Assembly (NCBI GenBank): GCA_021818265.1 | Contig: JAKAEP010000002.1 | Coordinates: 1 to 64,000 of the forward strand | Origin: Actinomycetes bacterium | Lineage (GTDB): Bacteria; Actinomycetota; Acidimicrobiia; Acidimicrobiales; RAAP-2 | Direction of reading: 5' to 3' | DNA length: 64,000 nucleotides | Shown: positions 37,514 through 45,518 of the stretch, one piece after another | Layout of the letters: the number at the start of each line of letters is the position of its first letter | How positions within the stretch are numbered: the stretch's first letter is position 1 | Translations under genes and position numbers: made by a program | Notes under the pieces: model-generated | The model's input: the letters and a program-made list of their open reading frames with translations, nothing else | Told to the model about the DNA's origin: nothing | Database searches by the model: none

Positions 37514-39129
37514 GGGTCGATCTCGACCAGGGGCCGCCGGTCGCTCGACCCGGTCCAGTCGGCGATCACGGCCGACACCAGCATCAGTAGGCCGGCGGCC
37601 GTCAGGGCCAGGTCCAGGCCGTGGGAGAAGGCGCCGTAGGCGGCGCGCACCACCTCGCTGATCAACTTCTTCACGGCCCCCGAGGAGATCTTCTCCTGGG
37701 CCGCGGCCTGGCTGTTCACCGAGCCGGTGATGACGGCGTTGATGACGAGCTGGCGGTAGGCCGACGGGATCCCGAGCTGGATGAGCCTCTGGGTGAGGTC
37801 GACCGTGAGCTGGCCGTTCACGAGGGAGCCGAGGATGGCCACGCCGGTCACGGCCCCGAGCTCCCGGGCGGTGTTGATGGTCGAGGCGGCGATGCCCGAG
37901 TGGGTGGCGGGGATCGCGGTCAGGGCGGTCTGGTTGATGGGCACCACGACGATGCCGAACCCGATGCCCGCGAGGCCCATCGTGTAGCCCAGGGGGTCGA
38001 GCCCGACGGTGGGCGAGAGGACGATGTTGGTGAGCAGGACGCCGGCCGCGGCGAGGAAGCAGCCCAGCACCAGCGGGGAGCGGGTCCCGACGCGCGACAC
38101 CCACCGCCCCGTGACGAGGGACGCGACGACCATCCCGCCGAGCAGGGGGAGGAAGTCGAGCGCGAGGGTGTAGGCGCTCACCGACGCGACCACCTCGAGG
38201 TAGAGCGCGACGAAGAAGAAGATAGAGAAGATCGAGAAGTAGCTGGTGAAGGCGATAACCGTCGAGCCGAGGAACGCGCGGTTCTTGACCCAGGCGACCT
38301 GGAGCATCGGATGGCGGACCCGGCCCTCGACGACGAAGTAGGTGAGGAGCGAGACCCCGGCGATCACGTACATCGTGATCACGCCGCTGGAGCGGTAGCC
38401 CCACGTCTCGCCGCGAATGGTGGCGAAAGTGGCGAGCGCCAGGGCGACCGTGGACAGCGCGAAGCCGGCGGCGTCGATGGTGCGGCGCTCCTCGTTGACG
38501 CTCTCTTCGAGCGACACGCTCGACACCACGAAGGCGATGACGCCGAAGACCAGGTTGAACCAGAAGACCGCGCGCCAGGTCCACAGGCCGACGAGGACGC
38601 CGCCGATCACCGGGCCGAGGGCCAGGGCCATCCCCGACACGGCCGCCCAGACGCCGAGCGCGCGGGCGCGGGCGCGCCGGTTGGGGTAGATGTGGCGGAT
38701 CATCGAGAGGGTGGAGGGCTCGGAGCCCGCGGCCCCCACGCCCATGATCACGCGCCCGACGATGAGGGTGGTCGTGTCGGGCGCGACCGCACTGACGATC
38801 GAGCCGGCACAGAAGATCACGACGCCGACCAGCATCACCCGCTTGCGCCCGAACGTGTCGCCGAGCGATCCCGCCATGAGCATCAGGCTCGCGAAGGCGA
38901 GGGCGTAGCCGCCGACCACCCACTGGAGCTCGGTCACCCCGGCGTGCAGCTCCGACTGGACGCCCGTCAAGACGGCGCTGGCGATGGTGTTGTCGAGGAA
39001 GGTGAGGAAGAGGACGAGCAGCAGCGAGGCGAAGCTGAAGTGGGCCCTCAGGGTCGTCGCTATGTGGTCGCGGCCCCCGCGCAGTCGCGTGCCGAGTCCG
39101 GACCCGACGCCCTCGCCCTCCTCGCTCAC
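37510..39129 (-). CDS. MFS transporter, DHA2 (EmrB/QacA) family
   Basis: LLLVLFLTFLDNTIASAVLTGVQSELHAGVTELQWVVGGYALAFASLMLMAGSLGDTFGRKRVML. Confidence 0.9.
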   Translation of the reverse strand: MSEEGEGVGSGLGTRLRGGRDHIATTLRAHFSFASLLLVLFLTFLDNTIASAVLTGVQSELHAGVTELQWVVGGYALAFASLMLMAGSLGDTFGRKRVMLVGVVIFCAGSIVSAVAPDTTTLIVGRVIMGVGAAGSEPSTLSMIRHIYPNRRARARALGVWAAVSGMALALGPVIGGVLVGLWTWRAVFWFNLVFGVIAFVVSSVSLEESVNEERRTIDAAGFALSTVALALATFATIRGETWGYRSSGVITMYVIAGVSLLTYFVVEGRVRHPMLQVAWVKNRAFLGSTVIAFTSYFSIFSIFFFVALYLEVVASVSAYTLALDFLPLLGGMVVASLVTGRWVSRVGTRSPLVLGCFLAAAGVLLTNIVLSPTVGLDPLGYTMGLAGIGFGIVVVPINQTALTAIPATHSGIAASTINTARELGAVTGVAILGSLVNGQLTVDLTQRLIQLGIPSAYRQLVINAVITGSVNSQAAAQEKISSGAVKKLISEVVRAAYGAFSHGLDLALTAAGLLMLVSAVIADWTGSSDRRPLVEIDP

Positions 39130-39201
39130 CGACGCGTCCCCGTTCCGCTCAGGACCGCGGTCTCATCCGTGCCCCGTGGGAGCCCGTGTCGCCCCCCACG
39201 G

Positions 39202-39663
39202 CTACTTCTTCTTGGGCAGGACGAAGGTGATGGGGAACGAGGTCGAGTCGCCGCCCGTGGCGTTGCCGACGCTGACGTCGCACCGGGCCAGGTTCGCCTT
39301 GGTCGTGCCGCACACCCCGGAGCCGATCTTGCCGGTGCGCACGACGAAGCGGGTGTTGGGCAGGGTGCCGTTCGCCGTGATGGTCACGGCCTTGGGCAGC
39401 GCGGCGAGGCTCGTCGGCACGTAGCACTGACCCTGGCCCTTGGCGTTGCGCAGGCACTCGACGATGTACACCGAGTCGCCCGGCTTGAAGCCGGAGCCGT
39501 GGACGTGGACGACCTGGCGGTTGTGGAGGCGCGCGTGCGGGGTCACCACGATGTGCGGTCCGCCCGCGGCGCTCGCGGCGCCCACGCCGAGCCACCCGGC
39601 TCCCACCGTCGCCAGCACCACGGCGATCGTCCCTACCGCCGTGCGGAATGTCCTCATCGACAT
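39202..39663 (-). CDS. secreted neocarzinostatin-fold (Ig-like) protein
   Basis: MSMRTFRTAVGTIAVVLATVGAGWLGVGAASAAGG signal; IVVTPHARLHNRQVVHVHGSGFKPGDSVYIVECLRNAKGQGQCYVPTS...GVCGTTKANLARCDVSVG: neocarzinostatin-like paired Cys layout. Confidence 0.7.
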   Translation of the reverse strand: MSMRTFRTAVGTIAVVLATVGAGWLGVGAASAAGGPHIVVTPHARLHNRQVVHVHGSGFKPGDSVYIVECLRNAKGQGQCYVPTSLAALPKAVTITANGTLPNTRFVVRTGKIGSGVCGTTKANLARCDVSVGNATGGDSTSFPITFVLPKKK

Positions 39664-39800
39664 GCGTCCTCCCGGTCTAGACGGCCGATCGGCGGAGGCG
39701 TCGAATCACGAGTCGGCGCCGGGGTCGGCCGAACTTCACGTTCATCGTAGCGAGGGTCCCGGGGGCTGGAACGCCGAGGGACCGATTACTAAGAGAAAGT

Positions 39801-40445
39801 TCAGTCGGCCTCGACGAGGTTGATCAGCCCCTCGCGCGCGGCGATGGCGACGGCCTCGAGCTTCGAGTGGACCCCGAGCTTGGAGAGGATGTTGGCGACG
39901 TGGTTGCGCACGGTGTTGATCGAGATGAACAGGTCGTCGCCGATGCCCTCGGTGGAGCGTCCCTTGGCGAGCAGTTGGAGGACCTCGAGCTCGCGGGACG
40001 TCAGGAGCTGGGTCCTCTGCTCCGGCGACTTGCGGATCTGGTCGAGCAGCCCGGTGAACTCGTGCGAGCGGATGACGAGCTCGCCGCGCGCCGCCGCACG
40101 GACCGCGGCGAGGACGTCGCCGATGGGTCGGTCCTTGTTGATGAGCCCCACGCAGCCGGCCTCGATGGCGCGCGCCAGCAGGGCGTGGTCGCCGCTGCCC
40201 GTGAGCATGACGATGCGGGTCTCGGGGTGGCGCTCCAGGATGGTCGTCACCGCCTCGATGCCCGTGCCGTCGGGGAGGCGGTAGTCCATGAGGATGACGT
40301 CGGGCACCTCCGCGTCGACGAGGTCGTAGGCCTCGTGGACGCTCGGGGCGACGCCGATGAGCCTCAGGTCCGGTTCTTGGGTGATGGTGAGCGCCAACAT
40401 CTCGGCCACCATCACGTGGTCGTCAACCACTGCGACTGTGGTCAC
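39801..40445 (-). CDS. NarL/FixJ-type response regulator (no kinase adjacent)
   Basis: VTTVAVVDDHVMVAEML...DVILMDYRLPDGTGIEAVTTIL; LTSRELEVLQLLAKGRSTEGIGDDLFISINTVRNHVANILSKLGVHSKLEAVAIA. GTG at 40445 preceded by GATAAT 6 nt upstream; a start at 40475 is also possible. Confidence 0.9.
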   Translation of the reverse strand: MTTVAVVDDHVMVAEMLALTITQEPDLRLIGVAPSVHEAYDLVDAEVPDVILMDYRLPDGTGIEAVTTILERHPETRIVMLTGSGDHALLARAIEAGCVGLINKDRPIGDVLAAVRAAARGELVIRSHEFTGLLDQIRKSPEQRTQLLTSRELEVLQLLAKGRSTEGIGDDLFISINTVRNHVANILSKLGVHSKLEAVAIAAREGLINLVEAD

Positions 40446-40535
40446 TCCCGGATTATCCCCCACTACCAGCGACACTAGCCAAGGGAAAGCCTTGGGATAA
40501 AAGTTTTTTCGTCACTTCGGGGCAAGTTCGGACGC

Positions 40536-40676
40536 TCACTCCGATACCCCCTCGGGTCCCGCGCGGCACGACGCCGGGTGGTGCTCGTCGAGCACGGCCC
40601 CGCACTCGGCGCAGACCAGGTTGGCGTAGCAGGCGGCCTCGCCGCCCTCGTCGGGCTCGGGCCCGACGTCACTCAC
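40536..40676 (-). CDS. 46-aa Cys-rich (zinc-ribbon-like) protein, not in supplied ORF track
   Basis: VSDVGPEPDEGGEAACYANLVCAECGAVLDEHHPASCRAGPEGVSE; GTGA overlap with the stop of korB-like gene. Confidence 0.65.
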   Translation of the reverse strand: MSDVGPEPDEGGEAACYANLVCAECGAVLDEHHPASCRAGPEGVSE

Positions 40677-41728
40677 CGGAAGGTCTCCTGGAGCCGGGCG
40701 AGCTCGTCGGCCCCCGGGCAGAGGGCCTCGTAGGGCACGCCCGTGAGCGCGGTCGGCGGGGTGCGGTTGAGCTCGTGGAGGTCCGCCCGGGACTCGTCGA
40801 GGTAGAGCAGGCCCGTCGCGATCTCCCCGCGGGCCTGGCGGTCGCGGATGTAGGCCTCCACGGAGAGCCGGTCGGTCGGGTCGTAGCCCGCGGGGACGGC
40901 GCGGAAGCGCATCACGCTGCCGTCGTGCATGACGACCTCGCGGGCCACGTCGCTGCCCACGGCCGCCATGATCGGGGCCTGGACCGGCACGTAGTCGGCC
41001 TGCACCTCCTTCACCTCGTGTTCGCGGACGAAGCGGTAGCTCTTGGTGGAGCTCTCGTGGTCATTGAACGTGACGCACGGCGAGATCACGTCGATGACCG
41101 CGAAACCGCGGTGGGCGACCGCCGCCTTGAGCAGCGGCACCAGCTGGTCCTTGTCGCCCGAGAACGAGCGCGCGAGGAACGTCGCGCCGACGCTGAGTCC
41201 GACCATGATCGGGTCGATCGGCGCGAGGAGGTTGGGGTCGCCCTTCTTGGGCGCCGACCCGACGTCCGCCGACGCCGACAGCTGGCCCTTGGTCAGCCCG
41301 TAGACGCCGTTGTTCTCGATCACGTAGACCATGTTCACGTTGCGCCGCATGGCGTGTAGGAGGTGTCCGAGCCCGATCGAGAGCGAGTCGCCGTCACCGG
41401 AGATCCCGATGTAGGTGAGCTCGCGGTTGGCGGCGCTCGCCCCGGTCGCGATCGCTGCCATGCGGCCGTGGGCGGAGTTGAAGCCGTGGGCGCCGCGCAC
41501 GAAGTAGGTCGGGGTCTTCGAGGAGCACCCGATCCCGCTGAGCTTGGCGATCTGGCGCGGGGGCAGCGAGAGCTCCCAGAAGGCGTAGGTGATCGCCGCG
41601 GTCACCGAGTCGTGCCCGCAGCCCGCGCACAGGGTGGACATCGCGCCCTCGTAGTCGCGCACGGTGAGCCCGATGTCGTTGCGCGGCAGCGGGTTGAGCG
41701 GGATGAGGGGCTTGGTGATCGAGGGCAT
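40673..41728 (-). CDS. korB: 2-oxoacid:ferredoxin oxidoreductase, beta subunit
   Basis: LCAGCGHDSVTAAITYAFWEL..., GIGCSSKTPTYFVRGAHGFNSAHGRMAAIATGA, GDGDSLSIGLGHLLHAMRRNVNMVYVIENNGVYGLTKGQ (ThDP motif). Confidence 0.92.
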   Translation of the reverse strand: MPSITKPLIPLNPLPRNDIGLTVRDYEGAMSTLCAGCGHDSVTAAITYAFWELSLPPRQIAKLSGIGCSSKTPTYFVRGAHGFNSAHGRMAAIATGASAANRELTYIGISGDGDSLSIGLGHLLHAMRRNVNMVYVIENNGVYGLTKGQLSASADVGSAPKKGDPNLLAPIDPIMVGLSVGATFLARSFSGDKDQLVPLLKAAVAHRGFAVIDVISPCVTFNDHESSTKSYRFVREHEVKEVQADYVPVQAPIMAAVGSDVAREVVMHDGSVMRFRAVPAGYDPTDRLSVEAYIRDRQARGEIATGLLYLDESRADLHELNRTPPTALTGVPYEALCPGADELARLQETFR

Positions 41729-43569
41729 CAGTCACTCTCCAGGTGGGCCAGGACTCCGTCGACGACGTGGCGGGCCGACAGGGGGAAGCCGCCGTAGACG
41801 AGGAGGGGGGTCATCGAGGCCGGGGGGACCCCGGTCTCGGTCGAGATCAGCGTGCGCAACTGGGCGTCCCGGTTCATCTCGACGACGAAGCACGTCGCGT
41901 GGGACTCGACGAAGTCGCGCACCGCGTCGACGAACGGGAAGCCGCGCACCCGCATCAGGTCGCAGTCGACGCCGCGGCTCGCGAGCTCGCTGACCGCCTC
42001 ACGCACGGCCCCGTCACAGCTGCCCATGGTCACGATGCCCACGGTGGCGCCGGGACGACGCTCGACGATCGGCGCCGGCACGTGGGACGCGGCCGCGGCG
42101 TGCTTGCGCTTCAGCCGGTCGACGACCTCCTGGTACTCCGCGGGTGACTCGGTGTAGCGCCCGAACTTGTCGTGGCCCGATCCCCGGATGAAGTAGGCGC
42201 CCTTCTCGTCCGAGCCCGGCAGGGTCCGGGGCGCGACGAACTCGTCGTCCTCGCCCGTGTAGCGGAAGAACTCGCGCATCGTGGCGAGGTCGGCGTCGGT
42301 GAGGACCCGGCCCCGGTCGGGGCGGTAGTCGTCGTCCCAGGTCAGACGGGGAACGACCCAGTCGTTCATCCCGATGTCGAGGTCGCTCAGGACGAACACC
42401 GGCGTCTGGAACCGCTCGGCGAGGTCGAAGGCCTGCGCGGTGAACTCGAAGCACTCGCGGGGGTCGGCGGGCAGGAGCAGGATGTGACGGGTGTCGCCGT
42501 GGGAGGCGTAGGCGCACAGCAGCAGGTCGCCCTGCTGGGTGCGCGTGGGCATCCCGGTCGAGGGGCCCACGCGCTGGACGTCGACGATGACCGCGGGGAT
42601 CTCGGTGTAGTAGCCCAGACCGATGAGTTCGTTCATGAGCGAGATCCCCGGCCCCGAGGTGGAGGTGAAGGCCCGCGCCCCGCTCCAGCCCGCGCCCAGG
42701 ACGATGCCGATCGAGGCGATCTCGTCCTCGGCCTGGATGATGAGGTAGTCGTGGCGGACCTCGGTCTCGCCGTCGGGCCCCGCGCCGGGCACCTCGCGCT
42801 GGCGGTAGCGGGCGCACAGTCGCGTGAAGTTGTCCATGACGCCCGTGGCCGGCGTGATCGGGTACCAGCCGGCGACGGTGGCCCCGGCGTAGAGGGCGCC
42901 CAGAGCGGCGGCGGTGTTGCCGTCGATGAGGATGGACTCTCCGGTCTCGTCGCGGGCCTCGACCCGGAACGGCAGGGGGCAGTCGAAGTGCTCGAGGGCG
43001 TAGTCGTAGCCCAGTCGCAAGGCTCGCTGGTTCGACTCGCGCAGCGCGGCGTTGCGCGCGAACGTCTCGTCGAGGAGGGTGGAGACGACCCCGAGGTCGA
43101 TGTCGAGCAGCGCCACCACCGCCCCGGCGTAGGCGATGTTCTTCATGAGGATCCGCTCGCGCGGCTTGGCGAAGTTCTCGAGGCACATCGCGGCGAGCGG
43201 GACCCCGAGGAAGGTGACGTCATCGCGGGCGAGCTCAGGCCCGAGGGGCCAGGTCGAGTCGTAGAGGACGTAGCCACCCGCACGGGCCTCGGCGACGTCC
43301 TCGGCGTAGGTCTGGGCGTTCATCGCGATGACGAGGTCGTAGTCGAGCGAGCGCGCCGTCCATCCGTCCCCGTTGACGCGCACCTCGTACCACGTGGGCA
43401 GCCCCTGGATGTTGGAGGGGAAGAGGTTCTTGCCCGATACCGGCACGCCCATGCGGAAGATGGCCTGGACGAGGAGGCTGTTGGCGCTGGCCGAACCGGT
43501 GCCGTTGACGTTCGCGAGCTTGAGGGCGAAGTCGTTGACGCCGCTGGCGCGGGTCAGTTCTAGGGTCAT
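41728..43569 (-). CDS. korA: 2-oxoacid:ferredoxin oxidoreductase, fused gamma-alpha subunit
   Basis: NVNGTGSASANSLLVQAIFRMGVPVSGKNLFPSNIQGLPTWYEVRVNGDGW (gamma), GWYPITPATGVMDNF, TSTSGPGISLMNELIGLGYYTEIPAVIVDVQRVGPSTGMPTRTQQGDL (alpha). Confidence 0.92.
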   Translation of the reverse strand: MTLELTRASGVNDFALKLANVNGTGSASANSLLVQAIFRMGVPVSGKNLFPSNIQGLPTWYEVRVNGDGWTARSLDYDLVIAMNAQTYAEDVAEARAGGYVLYDSTWPLGPELARDDVTFLGVPLAAMCLENFAKPRERILMKNIAYAGAVVALLDIDLGVVSTLLDETFARNAALRESNQRALRLGYDYALEHFDCPLPFRVEARDETGESILIDGNTAAALGALYAGATVAGWYPITPATGVMDNFTRLCARYRQREVPGAGPDGETEVRHDYLIIQAEDEIASIGIVLGAGWSGARAFTSTSGPGISLMNELIGLGYYTEIPAVIVDVQRVGPSTGMPTRTQQGDLLLCAYASHGDTRHILLLPADPRECFEFTAQAFDLAERFQTPVFVLSDLDIGMNDWVVPRLTWDDDYRPDRGRVLTDADLATMREFFRYTGEDDEFVAPRTLPGSDEKGAYFIRGSGHDKFGRYTESPAEYQEVVDRLKRKHAAAASHVPAPIVERRPGATVGIVTMGSCDGAVREAVSELASRGVDCDLMRVRGFPFVDAVRDFVESHATCFVVEMNRDAQLRTLISTETGVPPASMTPLLVYGGFPLSARHVVDGVLAHLESD

Positions 43570-45371
43570 GGAGCCTCCGCGAGGGGTCGGGTGCCGACGG
43601 GGATGAAGTTGGTGGAGCCGGCGTAGGGGATCGCGAGGTCGAACAGCGCCATGTCCCAGGCGGCCGTCGGGCACCGCTCGGCGCACAGTCCGCAGTGCAC
43701 GCAGACGTTCTCGTCCTTGACCATCACCCGCCCCGTCTGGGGTAGGGCCGCCGAGACGTAGAGCGCCTGGTCCGGATTGAGGGCCGGCGCGCGCAGCCGG
43801 GCCCGGAGCTCGGCCTCGGTGCCGTCGGGGGCGATCGTGAGGCACTGCACGGGGCAGATGTCGAGACAGGCGTCGCACTCGATGCACAGGCTCGCCGTGA
43901 AGGCGGTCTGCACGTCGCAGTTGAGGCAGCGTTGGACCTCGCGCGCCGTCTGCTCGGCGCTGAAGCCGAGCTCCACCTCCAGGTTGAGCGCGCTGAAGCG
44001 CGTGGTCAGCTCGAGGTGCTCCATCTGCTGGCGCGAGGACGGGTTGAAGTCGTTGTGGTAGCTCCACTGGGCGAGGCCCATCTTCTGGCTCACCAGGGTC
44101 GAGTCCGCCGCGGGCCGGTCCGCGAGCGGGAGGCCCCGCAAGAAGAGGTCGATCGAGATGGCGGCCTGGTGCCCGTGGGCGACGGCCCAGATGATGTTCT
44201 TGGGCCCCCACGCGGCGTCGCCGCCGAAGAAGACGCCGGGCAGGGTGGACTCGAAGGTCGTCGTGTCCACGACGGGCATGCCCCACTCGTCGAACTCGAG
44301 TCCGAGGTCCCGCTCGATCCACGGGAAGGCGTTCTCCTGGCCGATGGCCAGGATCACGTCGTCACAGGGCACCGTCACGGTCTCGAGCACCCGGCTGTGG
44401 CGCGCCCCCTCGTCCCACTCGAGGACCTCGAACTCCATGGCCGTGAGCCGGCCCCCCTCCACGACGAAGCGGGTCGGAGCGTGGTTCACGACGATCTCGA
44501 CCCCCTCCTCCTCGGCGTCCTCGAGCTCCCAGGGAGATGCCTTGAAGTAGTCGCGGGGGCGGCGGGCCATGACCTTGATGTCCGTGCCGCCGAGCCGGCG
44601 TGCCGTGCGGCAGCAGTCCATGGCCGTGTTGCCGACCCCGATGATGAGCACCCGCTCGCCGACGGCGTCGACGTGGCCGAAGGCCACCGACTCGAGCCAC
44701 TCGATGCCGACGTGGACGTTGTCGGGGGCGTCGTGGCGTCCGGGCAGCTCGAGCTCCTTGCCCCGGGGCGCGCCGACGCCGACGAAGACGGCGTCGAAGC
44801 CGTCCTCGCGCAGTGCGCGCAGGCTCGTCACCGGCGAGTTGAAGCGCGCGTCGACGCCCCGCTCCAGGATGACGCCGGTCTCGCCGTCGAGGACCTCCTC
44901 GGGGAGGCGGAACGAGGGGATGTTGGTGCGCATCAGCCCGCCCGGTCGGTCGTAGCGCTCGAAGAGGGTCAACTCGTAGCCGAGGGGCGCGAGGTCGTTG
45001 GCCACGGTCAGCGACGCGGGGCCCGCTCCGATCAGGGCCACGCGCCGTCCGTTGGTCGACGGCGGCAGCGGCGCCAGCGAGGCGCGCACGTCGTCGGCCA
45101 GGTCGGCCGCCACCCGCTTGAGCCGGCAGATCGCGACGGGCTCGCCGTCGACGCGCGAGCGCCGACAGGCCGGCTCGCACGGCCGGTCGCACGTGCGCCC
45201 CAGGATGCCCGGGAAGACGTTCGACTCCCGGTTCAGCAGGTAGGCCTCGGTGTCGCGGCCCTGGGCGATCAGGCGGATGTAGCCCGGCACGTTGGTGTGG
45301 GCGGGACAGGCCCACTGGCAGTCCACGACGCGGTGGTAGTAGTCGGGACTGTTCGTGTCCGTCGGTTCCAC
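43566..45371 (-). CDS. FAD/NAD(P)-dependent oxidoreductase, GltD-like, with C-terminal 4Fe-4S clusters
   Basis: CQWACPAHTNVPGYIRLIAQGR, TCDRPCEPACRR, ALIGAGPASLTVANDLAPLGYELTLFE, CIECDACLDICPVQC, CVHCGLCAERCPTAAW. Confidence 0.9.
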   Translation of the reverse strand: MEPTDTNSPDYYHRVVDCQWACPAHTNVPGYIRLIAQGRDTEAYLLNRESNVFPGILGRTCDRPCEPACRRSRVDGEPVAICRLKRVAADLADDVRASLAPLPPSTNGRRVALIGAGPASLTVANDLAPLGYELTLFERYDRPGGLMRTNIPSFRLPEEVLDGETGVILERGVDARFNSPVTSLRALREDGFDAVFVGVGAPRGKELELPGRHDAPDNVHVGIEWLESVAFGHVDAVGERVLIIGVGNTAMDCCRTARRLGGTDIKVMARRPRDYFKASPWELEDAEEEGVEIVVNHAPTRFVVEGGRLTAMEFEVLEWDEGARHSRVLETVTVPCDDVILAIGQENAFPWIERDLGLEFDEWGMPVVDTTTFESTLPGVFFGGDAAWGPKNIIWAVAHGHQAAISIDLFLRGLPLADRPAADSTLVSQKMGLAQWSYHNDFNPSSRQQMEHLELTTRFSALNLEVELGFSAEQTAREVQRCLNCDVQTAFTASLCIECDACLDICPVQCLTIAPDGTEAELRARLRAPALNPDQALYVSAALPQTGRVMVKDENVCVHCGLCAERCPTAAWDMALFDLAIPYAGSTNFIPVGTRPLAEAP

Positions 45372-45518
45372 TACGTCTCCCCTCGTCGAGGGGCCGCCGT
45401 CCCCGCCGGGGGGCAGCGGTCCGTTAGCCGTAGCGTACAGCGCCCGTCGAACCCCTCCGTCGTGGCCGGGTGCCCCGGGCGCGTTGGCTAGGTTGGGTGT
45501 CGCTCGAGAGGGGGCCGG

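Noticed and set aside
37621-39750. 709-aa plus-strand ORF opposite MFS and neocarzinostatin-like genes
   Set aside because: Charged low-complexity antisense reading of a TM protein; not credible as CDS.
40479-40495. CCAAGG-GAAAG-CCTTGG hairpin near a T-run (40504-40509), considered as an intrinsic terminator
   Set aside because: The T-run follows the stem only on the plus strand, where no gene ends. On the minus strand, where the 46-aa gene ends, no U-tract follows. May simply be an operator or chance.
40475-40672. 65-aa minus ORF in the track downstream of korB
   Set aside because: Out of frame with the coupled 46-aa Cys protein, which has a GTGA overlap and CxxC motif.
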